From positions 1 through 24,145 of the IMG/VR virus record IMGVR_UViG_3300005915_000111: DNA of 24,145 nt. One strand, given 5' to 3'. The notes beneath the pieces were generated by a model that ran no database searches, was not told the origin of the DNA, and worked only from the letters and a program-made list of their open reading frames with translations. This stretch comes from a virus. A program made the position numbers and the translations under genes. Below, one piece after another: positions 7,065 to 15,600 of this stretch (its first letter is position 1; every line of letters begins with the position of its first letter).

Positions 7065-7388
7065 TTAATACTCCTTTGCCAAGATGTCTAAAATTACGTT
7101 ACGTTCTTCAACGTTTATAATTGACACAATCTCAAAGGCTCTTGTACCGTGGTAGATTTTCATCGCTGGTAAAATTCCGGTCTGCCAATCGATCCGGATC
7201 CGGTGAGTCGTTTGCATTTCGAGCTGATCGGATTGCATCTGCTCCCTTGCCGATGCCGGCCAAATTGCAGCACGGCATGTTAAAAATGTTACCTCTGTTT
7301 CTGTCAACCCACCGATGCCGTCCGCAACTGTCGTCACGGTTTTAATTACGACCTGATGTCTTAAATCGCCCCGGCGGATTGGTATCAT
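7065..7388 (-). CDS. SPP1-type head-tail adaptor (closure) protein
   Basis: This 107-residue protein begins MIPIRRGDLRHQVVIKTVTT, matching the start of SPP1-family head-tail adaptors (GdLRhrv.iq), then ADGIGGLTETEVTFLTCRAAIW (T/W closing the first strand pair), THRIRIDW and the ending GTRAFEIVSIINVEERNVIL. These proteins close or extend the connector below the portal. It starts at the stop of the M15-like gene (ATGA overlap) and ends with TAA two bases before the ATG of the protease signal peptide. Length is normal for the family. Confidence 0.88.
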   Translation of the reverse strand: MIPIRRGDLRHQVVIKTVTTVADGIGGLTETEVTFLTCRAAIWPASAREQMQSDQLEMQTTHRIRIDWQTGILPAMKIYHGTRAFEIVSIINVEERNVILDILAKEY

Positions 7389-7672
7389 TTTGGATCATAC
7401 TCCACATGGAAAATGTCAAGATTTGAATATTCAACCACGTCAAAATCAGATCCGCAAACATCAACAATATCCGACTTTGAAAATCCTTTACGTTTAAAAT
7501 CGATTGCATCGCCCTCGTAATGACACGATGCCCGATTATGATTTCCTTCCCCTTTTGAAGTTATAAAAAAATCACTTCCACGAAACTTATAGAAATCAAT
7601 CAACCGACCTTTGCACCGCCGCATCGATGGTGATAGCCGCCCGAGCACTCCTTGTTTAATCCATACCGTCAT
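7385..7672 (-). CDS. M15-like D,D-peptidase/endolysin-like protein
   Basis: I start this gene at ATG 7672 (95 residues) because GGGAG lies eight bases upstream; a TTG at 7687 would add five residues without a good site. The C-terminal half has FFITSKGEGNHNRASCHYEG followed by DAIDF, with His51 and Asp58 as metal ligands, and SNLDIFHVEYDPK with His89 and Glu91. This S.H..G.A.D ... HvEyDP pattern is that of M15/VanY-like peptidases, which cut peptidoglycan cross-links. It is short for the family and has no signal peptide. Function could be lysis or wall penetration from the virion. It overlaps the upstream connector end and the downstream adaptor start. Confidence 0.75.
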   Translation of the reverse strand: MTVWIKQGVLGRLSPSMRRCKGRLIDFYKFRGSDFFITSKGEGNHNRASCHYEGDAIDFKRKGFSKSDIVDVCGSDFDVVEYSNLDIFHVEYDPK

Positions 7673-7674
7673 TT

Positions 7675-8454
7675 TTAAAACTCCCAAAGCGTTTTGGATC
7701 TGAGCAAGTTGCCGATCGTATCCAGCTTATTGACAGACACGTTAAGCATGGTTACCTCGCGGATTGAATACATTTCCGTAATGGAAAGCAGGATTGCTTG
7801 TTTGATCGTAGCTGGCACCGCACGGCCTACACAGGTCCATGTAATGTCATTATCGACCACTGTGCCGCCAATGGTACGCGTCCATGTCGGTTCCGCCGTG
7901 TCGGACGTGCCAGCACCACCGGCCTGATACACAAAGCCGTTTCCGGTCGTCGGCACGATATAATCATCCTCGGAATAATCTGTTGAAACCACATACAAGC
8001 TGCCCTGAAAGTAGCCACAAACAAATTGCACCTCAATCGGATTAGTCGGATAAAGCGATGCCGTCGGAAAACTCTTGTTGTAAGCCAGCACAACGGCCCC
8101 GGGTTCATCGTATGTGTCAACATCGTACTCAGTATCCGCCCACTCGGTTTGATCTTCGTCAGTGTCCGTGTACTTGATATGAGACACCGATTGAAGCTGG
8201 CCAAACAGAATATAAAAGCCCCGGGGAAAGTATCGATTCGGATCATTCCCGGCCCAACTATTAAGATACAGATTCCAAGTTTGCGATACCAGCCGACGAA
8301 AGGTTGCGTTTTCCGCAAAATAAACCGCTGTTAAGATTTGAGCATTCAACAAGGTATCGTCGGTGGTAAAAGACGGGTTAAGATTCAAGTGCGCCTTTGT
8401 TTCCACCAGCGATACCGGGTTTAATGCCGGTCCTGTTACGAGTTGAGTTTTCAT
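7675..8454 (-). CDS. Head-tail connector, phiE125 gp8/HK97 gp6-like, with inserted module
   Basis: The N-terminal MKTQLVTGPALNPVSLVETK, LVSQTWNLYLNSW, and GQLQSVSHIKYTD followed by EYDVDTYDEPGAVVLA are hallmarks of the phiE125 gp8 connector family, as is the C-terminal VPATIKQAILLSITEMYSIR. Between the strand VQFVCGY (about 142-148) and that helix (about 213) sits an extra segment of about 60 residues containing EPTWTRTIGGTVVDNDITWT (189-208) and CVG. This resembles the small W..G....d..v.W.c.g module found in many phage fibre and decoration proteins. Normal family members lack it here. At 259 residues the protein is longer than usual because of this insert. It would join portal to adaptor; the insert could be surface exposed on the neck. 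Confidence 0.85.
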   Translation of the reverse strand: MKTQLVTGPALNPVSLVETKAHLNLNPSFTTDDTLLNAQILTAVYFAENATFRRLVSQTWNLYLNSWAGNDPNRYFPRGFYILFGQLQSVSHIKYTDTDEDQTEWADTEYDVDTYDEPGAVVLAYNKSFPTASLYPTNPIEVQFVCGYFQGSLYVVSTDYSEDDYIVPTTGNGFVYQAGGAGTSDTAEPTWTRTIGGTVVDNDITWTCVGRAVPATIKQAILLSITEMYSIREVTMLNVSVNKLDTIGNLLRSKTLWEF

Positions 8455-8654
8455 TTTTTGCCTATTGCCAAATCTAAAAGCAGATCAAGTTTTTTTTCAA
8501 TACGCCCCTGGTCGGTTTCGTACCGGTTAATGGTTACATAATCATCGCGGAAGCACGCGACTGTGTTTGTATTCCAAAGCTGAAAAACACCGATCATCGC
8601 TATTAAAAGCCAAACTAAATATCCTTGAAAAGAATCTTTTGAAAACTTTGGCAT
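8451..8654 (-). CDS. Small single-TM protein with C-terminal coiled-coil-like tail (holin- or spanin-like, unassigned)
   Basis: In this 67-residue protein YLVWLLIAMIGVFQLWN (about residues 12-28) is a strong transmembrane segment. The rest is soluble and ends with an amphipathic helix (RIEKKLDLLLDLAIGKK). GGAGG precedes the ATG and the stop overlaps the connector start (ATGA). Such small membrane proteins may act in lysis or anchor virion-associated proteins, and the M15-like peptidase two genes on makes a lysis role conceivable. No family-defining motif is seen, so the function is open. Confidence 0.7.
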   Translation of the reverse strand: MPKFSKDSFQGYLVWLLIAMIGVFQLWNTNTVACFRDDYVTINRYETDQGRIEKKLDLLLDLAIGKK

Positions 8655-8667
8655 TATCGGCCTCCAC

Positions 8668-9771
8668 TTAATTCTGACTTACCAAACCCTCTTCCCAGGC
8701 TTGCAATACCAGCCGTTGGACTTCTGCGGCGGTTAGCGCCCGTTCGTATATCAGGTATAGGGCGATTTGGCCATTGAGATAACCGGCAGGAAGCGATGTA
8801 ACATTTAAACCCCCAATGGCGAGGGGAATGTGTGAATCAAAAAAAGATGCAGGAATAGCCCCCGTAGTTGTAGATGCCTCAACACTCCCATTATTATATA
8901 TAACGCAAGTAGTTCCATTATAGACAAATCCAATTTGATTAAATGACGCTTGCGCTCCGTTTGCATATATAACGGCATCTGTTTTTTCATATGTTGTGTT
9001 AACCCCGTCACCGCTTAGATAAATCCATACATGCCCATCGTCTTTTTTATAAAAAAGCATGGATCTAAAATCGCCCAGGCTATTATCCTGTATAGATGAG
9101 AAAGTCTGATCAACGCCTTGCCCATCGTCCGGTTTCACTCCAAGAAATATATGGCTCTGGTCACCAGCCAGATTCGTGGTTCCGATGATTTTATATACCA
9201 CATAAGATGCTGCCGTATCTGGTGATACCTGCGGAGTTGTTCTTCCTTTCCATCCCCGAGTCGTCAGAGCGTAGTCCGAATAAATATCAATATCGGTGCC
9301 ACCGTTATTTGATGCGCCCATGTATCCGTATGAAATCCCGTTGTTCGTAGTAATAACTATTCGATATGATGCCAACCCGGCCGCCGGCGCTGTTTCCCAA
9401 TCGCTAAAATCTTGCCCGGCATCACGAAACTCAGCCGCTCCAGCATCAGCCACAAATGTCATTGCCCCTTGATTGATATCGTAAGTTTTTTGAGCAATAA
9501 AATCAGAACCATCCAAATCCCAAACAGGATTGGAAGCATTCATTGACGAAGCAAAAGCGTATTGTTTTCCGACCGTATTCTGTTCGAAATCATTATCCTG
9601 TCTACTCCTATCCCGAATAGACGAAAGTGTTGAATGTAAAGGAAGTCCTGCAAATACTAACCCTGTCGGATTTACTCCTGCCCTACTGCTAAAGGCAACT
9701 CCGTCCCATGCATGAGCAACGGGAGCGAAAAGAAAAAGGCAAGTTAATAAATATACAAAAAGTTTTTTCAT
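8668..9771 (-). CDS. Secreted LamG/concanavalin-like lectin-fold protein
   Basis: The first 21 residues are a classical Sec signal (MKKLFVYLLTCLFLFAPVAHA, cleavage after AHA). The mature 346 residues have a central strand-rich region (GDQSHIFLGVKPDDGQG, MLFYKKDDGHVWIYLSGDG) and a C-terminal LamG-like jelly roll with IGFVYNGTTCVIYNNGS, then LNGQIALYLIYERALTAAEV, the closing phrase typical of LamG_3/concanavalin domains in phage and exported proteins. The role is likely carbohydrate or surface binding. The start follows the 334-residue gene by a TAATG overlap. It is the last of five consecutive signal-bearing genes. A signal peptide is unusual for a virion protein; it could instead be displayed by the host cell. 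Confidence 0.85.
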   Translation of the reverse strand: MKKLFVYLLTCLFLFAPVAHAWDGVAFSSRAGVNPTGLVFAGLPLHSTLSSIRDRSRQDNDFEQNTVGKQYAFASSMNASNPVWDLDGSDFIAQKTYDINQGAMTFVADAGAAEFRDAGQDFSDWETAPAAGLASYRIVITTNNGISYGYMGASNNGGTDIDIYSDYALTTRGWKGRTTPQVSPDTAASYVVYKIIGTTNLAGDQSHIFLGVKPDDGQGVDQTFSSIQDNSLGDFRSMLFYKKDDGHVWIYLSGDGVNTTYEKTDAVIYANGAQASFNQIGFVYNGTTCVIYNNGSVEASTTTGAIPASFFDSHIPLAIGGLNVTSLPAGYLNGQIALYLIYERALTAAEVQRLVLQAWEEGLVSQN

Positions 9772-10775
9772 TACTTCACCGTAACCGCTATGGTGATTCC
9801 GATTGCATCGCCCGGATCCGCAAGGGATGTTAACTTTGCATGGATTTCGCCGGTTTCGTCGGCATCGCTAAGTGGAAAGCTGTCAACGATTCTAACTTCT
9901 CGGCATATTCCTTCATCAACCGCATGACCGTTTACCAGGGTTGTCACAACCACTGTATCGGCATCTGTGATCGTCACAAGGTTGACCGATTCAGCCGTAC
10001 CACCCATGAGCCTAATCCAATCGTAAACAAGCAACCCAGCAGAGCTGTCCAAATCCCCGCCCGTTCCAGCCGCCGACCAAGTTCCGGTTTTAACTTCCGT
10101 ATAAGTCAAATTGAAATAAATCGGTTTTCCGATCCGGTCCTGGCCGAGCTTTGTATCCTTTGTGAAAAATTCAAGCCGAAAGTTGACGTTAATATCCGCG
10201 CCCGGATCATTTACGCCATCAGCAAGATAGATCCGGATCAAGGTTGACTGAACATCATCCCCAGGCAGCCCGGTTATATCCAGCGCCACGGTTTCCGCAG
10301 CGTCAATATCCGGAAAATCATCAGTGATAGTCGTGCCGATATCGGTCAGACGCGCCACGAGGCCGGCAGGAGTGACAACCCTATCAGTTGCCGTACCGGT
10401 TATTGTCTCCGCGCCTGTGGCCAACTCAGATACACCCTCTGCCGATGTCAAGGCCGTTGCAACCCCTATCGTCGCCTTTGCGCCATTCGCCCCAGGAAAA
10501 ACATCAGATGCCGCACCAGTTACCGGAGCCGTGACTGCCAGATCGCCAAGCATTGTAATTCCGAGCGTTAACGTATCAGCATCCGCCCCAGGAAAGATAT
10601 CATTAACGCCCCCGGTGATAGGTGTGGTCGTCACCACATCGCCAAGTTTAAGGCCCGACCCGGTCCCACCGTCTACAACGGCAAGCGGTAAACTCGGTTG
10701 AGGGATTGAGCGCAAGCCGAGCGTAGACAACCCGATCAACACAAAGGTAAATATTGCGATTTTTAATGATTTCAT
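9771..10775 (-). CDS. Signal-bearing protein with tail-fibre-like repeats
   Basis: This 334-residue protein starts with a hydrophobic signal or anchor (IAIFTFVLIGLSTLGL, about 6-21; no clear AxA site). Residues about 35-130 hold a VDGGTG segment, two related units of about 32 residues (LGDVVTTTPITGGVNDIFPG and LGDLAVTAPVTGAASDVFPG, each followed by a short Gly/Thr strand), then ELATGAETITGTATDRVVTP and AGLVARL, a phrase very common in phage tail fibre repeats. The C-terminal 180 residues look like a folded beta domain (DVQSTLIRIYLADG, GKPIYFNLTYTEVKTGTW, LVYDWIRLMGG). Ribosome binding site AGGGG. Fibre-type sequence with an export signal is unusual. Function is unknown; surface fibre or adhesion is inferred. 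Confidence 0.8.
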   Translation of the reverse strand: MKSLKIAIFTFVLIGLSTLGLRSIPQPSLPLAVVDGGTGSGLKLGDVVTTTPITGGVNDIFPGADADTLTLGITMLGDLAVTAPVTGAASDVFPGANGAKATIGVATALTSAEGVSELATGAETITGTATDRVVTPAGLVARLTDIGTTITDDFPDIDAAETVALDITGLPGDDVQSTLIRIYLADGVNDPGADINVNFRLEFFTKDTKLGQDRIGKPIYFNLTYTEVKTGTWSAAGTGGDLDSSAGLLVYDWIRLMGGTAESVNLVTITDADTVVVTTLVNGHAVDEGICREVRIVDSFPLSDADETGEIHAKLTSLADPGDAIGITIAVTVK

Positions 10776-10783
10776 ATCAGCCC

Positions 10784-11296
10784 CTATTTTTCAAACGTCA
10801 TTACGATGGTCCAGTCGGCGCTGGCCGTGACCTGATCGTCAACGTCCAGGGTAAGCGCACCGGTAACCAGCGGATAATAAAGCTGATGCGTTCCGGCCCT
10901 GGTCAAGTACATATCCGGCATACACTTTTTAGCCAGTGACTCATGGAGCAAGTTAAGCCCCTGGTATGCCGTTGAATTATCGATACTGCCGAGCAAATCG
11001 ACCCCTGAAGCGTCGTAAACCAGCACGCTTCCCGCGTCCGGTTGCGTTCCGCCGACGGTCCTGAATGCTTTAACTTCTGTGAGATACCAACCCGTAATAA
11101 ACAGGGTATTCGCCGCATTCGTTGCGGTATTCGGTATCGTTCCGGTTTCGCCGGCAGTTCCACCGATGCAAATAAATGTTATGATCCGCGAATGGGTATC
11201 GATAATCAATGGAGTTTGCGTCACCGTCCCGACCGCTCCAAATGCCATCACCGGCAAAAGAAAGCTGATTAATATTGCAATTAATGATTTTTTCAT
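10784..11296 (-). CDS. Signal-bearing 170-residue beta protein, function unknown
   Basis: MKKSLIAILISFLLPVMAFG is a clear signal sequence with likely cleavage after FG or GA. The mature part is strand-rich, with VGTVTQTPLIIDTHSRIITF, a GTAGETGTIP turn, a VLVYDASGVDLLG segment (yDasG.DlLG is a common phrase in phage proteins beside capsid genes) and a C-terminal ADWTIVMTFEK strand. Good site AGGAG precedes the next gene upstream and a normal spacing separates it from the 435-residue gene. A decoration or fibre-base role is possible for the mature domain, but the signal argues for envelope passage. No enzyme motif is seen. Confidence 0.78.
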   Translation of the reverse strand: MKKSLIAILISFLLPVMAFGAVGTVTQTPLIIDTHSRIITFICIGGTAGETGTIPNTATNAANTLFITGWYLTEVKAFRTVGGTQPDAGSVLVYDASGVDLLGSIDNSTAYQGLNLLHESLAKKCMPDMYLTRAGTHQLYYPLVTGALTLDVDDQVTASADWTIVMTFEK

Positions 11297-11299
11297 TGT

Positions 11300-12607
11300 T
11301 TAAATCTCCTGAATTTTGAGCCAAATATAGACAATGTCTCCACCATCCGACTCTGCCATGACCCTTGCGCTTATCCGCGTTCCCGGATTAAAGATAAAAT
11401 CAGTATCAGCAGTCGCGGCAGTTGCTTGCCCCTTTGTGGACCCGACGATCATCTGATTAAAATAAGTTGACCCGCTATCCGTACTAAACCCGATTAAATG
11501 CTCCTGAGTTACCGCCAATTTAAAAGCATACCCAACGATCTTAAACGGTTTTGTCGCAGTCACAGCCGCCCGTAGTTCCGTATCGGTCCCAAATTCGTCC
11601 GCGTTTGCATGACCAGCAACAGGAGTTCCGTCAACATCTTCCGGGTATGCAGCTATTTTAAATTCGCCGCTAATATTATTATAATGATGATCACTTTGGC
11701 CGACGGTCGCATCATCAACATTTGCGGTATTATGATGAAATGAAATACTCTCAAAATGCTGTTCATTCCCGGCGTCAAGATCAAGCCCGGTTGCGCTATC
11801 ACCAATATCGACATTGTAAAAATAATTTGAATCGGAATCGGTTTCTGTTATCTGAATACCGGTTTTGCATTCATGTATTTCAACGTGGCTAAATTCCGAC
11901 CGCGCAACATGATCAAGCTTGATCGCGGTCAAGCGGGTTGTGCCATCCCCAAGAAAATGAGTATCCGAAACCTGGCCATGTTTTAACAGACTGGCCCCGT
12001 CGATATGCAGGGCGGTCCTCGTAATCGCACCGTCAAGATCCTCACCCACGAATTGACAATGGCTGACTCGAAAAGCGCCTTTGGTAATGATCACGCCGTT
12101 ATTATCGGTCCCGAGATTAAAGTTTAAATCGATTAAAGAAACGTATCCGGTAAACTTTAGAATCGAATCGCCAGTATCGTTTTTAATTTTCACCCACGTT
12201 CGATGTGAGCCCTTGAGAATATAATTACCGGTCCATGTCGGATCGCTGGCCGTGGCTATATCGTAATAATCCGACCCGGTATTGATCCCGATTAAAATCA
12301 GTGTGAGTTCATTTGCATCCGTACTGGCCGCATCAAGGGCCCCTTGAATGGTTGTGTAAGCTGTGGTCCATGATTTGCCATCCGTGTTTGTTCCGTTCGG
12401 GGAAACATACAGCGTGTCGGTAACCGCCCGACCACTCGCCGCAGCCCCGGCGTTTTCTTGAATGGCATGTAAACGATACGCAACGGAATCGGGTTCCCCG
12501 GCAAGTCCATCAGACTTAACCTGGTCAAGCCACCTGTCTGCATAGGCGTAGGTGACGATCAATAAGACCGCCACCAAAACGCCTATTATTTTAAGTTTAT
12601 ATTTCAT
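11300..12607 (-). CDS. Exported right-handed parallel beta-helix protein (435 residues)
   Basis: The signal sequence MKYKLKIIGVLVAVLLIVTY with cleavage after AYA (residue 23) precedes an N-terminal helix-rich linker (RWLDQVKSDGLAGEPDSVAY). From about residue 62, TLYVSPNGTNTDGKSWTTAY opens a right-handed parallel beta-helix like those of pectate lyases and phage tailspikes, with repeated short strands (ILKFTGYVSLIDLNFNLG, VSDTHFLGD, FSHVEIHECKTGIQITET). A C-terminal domain (about 340-435) ends IVYIWLKIQEI. It is homologous in opening phrase and fold to the 1013-residue neighbour. No acidic active-site cluster is obvious, so it may bind rather than cut polysaccharide. It starts three bases after the upstream stop. 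Confidence 0.82.
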   Translation of the reverse strand: MKYKLKIIGVLVAVLLIVTYAYADRWLDQVKSDGLAGEPDSVAYRLHAIQENAGAAASGRAVTDTLYVSPNGTNTDGKSWTTAYTTIQGALDAASTDANELTLILIGINTGSDYYDIATASDPTWTGNYILKGSHRTWVKIKNDTGDSILKFTGYVSLIDLNFNLGTDNNGVIITKGAFRVSHCQFVGEDLDGAITRTALHIDGASLLKHGQVSDTHFLGDGTTRLTAIKLDHVARSEFSHVEIHECKTGIQITETDSDSNYFYNVDIGDSATGLDLDAGNEQHFESISFHHNTANVDDATVGQSDHHYNNISGEFKIAAYPEDVDGTPVAGHANADEFGTDTELRAAVTATKPFKIVGYAFKLAVTQEHLIGFSTDSGSTYFNQMIVGSTKGQATAATADTDFIFNPGTRISARVMAESDGGDIVYIWLKIQEI

Positions 12608-12610
12608 GGT

Positions 12611-15600
12611 TTATATCGGAATAACACTTGCGCCTTCGGTCAAGGCTCTCCAATACACGTGAATAACTACCGTTCCATCTGCCAAGTTTGTAGCACTTTG
12701 GGTAATTGCAATGTTATCATCATCAAGGATGTAGGTTGTCGGAGATGCCGCACTTTTCGCCGTGGTTGCCGATGTCCAGGTATCGCCACTTGTCATCGGA
12801 GCATCGCCGCCAGTAGCCGCAATCAACAACGTCGTGCTGTCAGCGGTCCCTATGGCAATGGTATCACTATGGCTTGTCAGCGTTTCAGTAACAGTTCCGT
12901 AAACCTTAACCTCGACAGATCCGGTCACGGTAAACAAATTGTCCGTATTCGCAGCGCCGTCAAGCTCAAACGTGGCTTCCGCATAAAACCATTTGCCATC
13001 CTCAAGCCATGCATTGTCGGGAGCGTCCGTTTTATCGCTTTCGACGATCTTATTACCAAAGGCAAGCAATGACCCCGGGTCGAAGATTGCACCCGGCACC
13101 GTCCCTGTTAGAATGTTGTCGTATGCATACCCGGTCGCCGCACCGCTTAACTGTACCGCATGGTCAGCAGCCTGAACATTCCGGATAAGATTGCTTCTGA
13201 GAATAAAGTTGGTCAGCGCCTTATCCGAATTGATAGCTGCGTCGGAATAATCACCCCATATATCATTGTTCTCTACCAGCAAGCGATTGACGATCCCGGT
13301 TGTACCGTCGATGAAGGAAGTGGCACCACTCTGCGTATTGTAAACCGAACAGTTTCGCACCGTCACCATATCCGCACCGGAAGCCAAGAGGATGCCGATG
13401 GTATGAACAAAGTTCCCGGCACCGGTATCTGTAAACTCGATTCCGTCAATTACCGCATAATCACCGCCGGCAAGAATCGAAATCGCGTTATCAGTCGCCG
13501 CTGTGGTATTGTAAAGCCGAAGATTTTGAATCGTCACCCCGGCAACCGAAATATCAATCGATGAGCTTGCATGATTAAAGGTCAACGTCGGCATTTGCGA
13601 GCCAGTCCCGAGCCCGATAACCGTTACGCCGATAATATTGGCGGTAATGGCCGCTGATACTGTTTCAGCATGCGCAGGAGCGACGAAAACAACATCGCCC
13701 TTGCTGGCCGTCGCATCAGCAATGCCGGCAGCAAGAGTGGCCTCTGCCAGCGCCCAGGTTGACCCATCGTCACCACCGGCACCGGTTACCGAATCGACAT
13801 ACCAGACATTTCCAACGGATTTGCCAGATGCCCGCATTCCGGATAGGATTTCTTCCGACATTCTTTCCAGTTGTGCAAAGTAGGAAAAAACATTGTCATC
13901 TTTAACCTTTCCACCATCACCGGAAAACAGATTTGCGTTCGCATCTGTACTGTTAAAGGTTGTATAGAGATTTCCACCGGATCCGTCATCTTCCCAACCG
14001 TTCGCACCCGCCGCGTCGACCATCTGCATTACGGTCGTAATTGCATCGATCCGTTCCTGAATTTTCGCCGCGTTTCGATCCGGAGCCACGGTCGTATCAG
14101 CCCCATTTTGGCCCAAGGCGTCCACAAGGGATACATTCGAAGCCAAAGCCGTTCCGCCAACAAAATCACCATCGCCAGACGCAATATATTGACTTATGCG
14201 ATATGCAAGCGAGTTGGTAACCGGAGTCGCCAACGCTTTTTGATATATAGAAACCAGTTCATCCCTGACAAACAAAACCTTGTCATTTTCGGCAAGGGTC
14301 GTAACAGCGCCATGCGTAACGGCGCCGGTCGTTGTGTTAAAGGCTGAAATGTCAACCACGTCACCCTCGGGAGCCGCATTTCCGCCGTTAGCGTCCCATA
14401 TAACGATCATTGTCCAACCGTTTACAAAGTAATTCGTACCCAAACCGATCAAAGCGGAATAGCTTGTATGAGTCGTGTCGGTTGCGGTCGTTACCGCAGC
14501 AACGTAGCTCATACCGGAAGGCACTGAGGCAAGAATCGCGTCCAGGTCAATTTGGTCAAGAATCCATTGGTCGTACATGGACACGTCGCCCATTTCGGAA
14601 TCAGTCCCAATTTTGCCATGAATGCTATCGGTGGTCGCATCGTCTATTGCACCGATACTGCCAGCGCCGGCAGTTGACATGACAACCGGAATGGCAACCG
14701 TATCCGCCGTAGTGTCATCATCCCATAACACGTTGCTCATGGTCATGCTGCCCGGATCAACAGCAGTTCCCTGTGCATTTGTCCGCACCAGAACATCTAT
14801 AATCTGACCCGTTGCGGTCCCTGTGACAAATTCAAGCGCATGCTGATCATTGGTCAAGTTGGTATACGTTCCGCCCTGAATAAGCCATTCCAGATCCGTA
14901 TCGTTTGACCAAACACACGCCACCCCAAACTCACCATAGATGTAATTGTCAATGAGTTGGATATTCGTGTTTACACCGTTCCCGGCCTCTAAAAAATGAG
15001 AACCGCCGGTCGCGTCCGCGTTATAAAAAGTGCAGTTCTTAACGGTCATCCCGGATACCAACGCTTCAAGATCTATCGCGTCGATAAACTCCCAGGAACT
15101 CGTTGTCGGTTCCGGAAATATACAGTCCTCCAGTGTAAATCCAGTACCAGCAGCCTCAACCGCAATACCGATCTCGATCGCATGCACCCCGGCAATGAAC
15201 TGGATATTCTTGACCGTAACATTAGCCGCACCGATTGCAAAGGTCGTATCGGTATCGGAAAACGTAAACGACGGCCGATTTGCGCCAACGCCCAGGCCCT
15301 CAACCCGCAATCCGGCTTTATCGATATCCACCAGATTTGCAGCGGATCCGCTTTCCGCATGGCCCGCCGCAACATAAATTACGTCACCGTTGCTGGCCGT
15401 GGTCAAGCCGATTACATAGTCAAGGGTTGCCGTAGGGCTTAACGGGTTGCGCCCGTACCCGGCGCCATCGGTTCCGGTCCCTGAATCAACATACCAAATA
15501 TCACCGGTCGTTTTTGACGTATCGATTACGCCGTAAATGCCGCCCGGTTGCTTTTTCGTAAACAACGGCGACCACTGACCCGCAGCGAGTGCCATGGGCG

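Noticed and set aside
10324-10701. 125-residue plus-strand open frame rich in Val/Ala/Pro/Ser
   Set aside because: It is the antisense of the fibre-like repeat region; its composition reflects the Gly/Thr/Ala-rich coding on the minus strand, and no ribosome site or matching neighbour is present.
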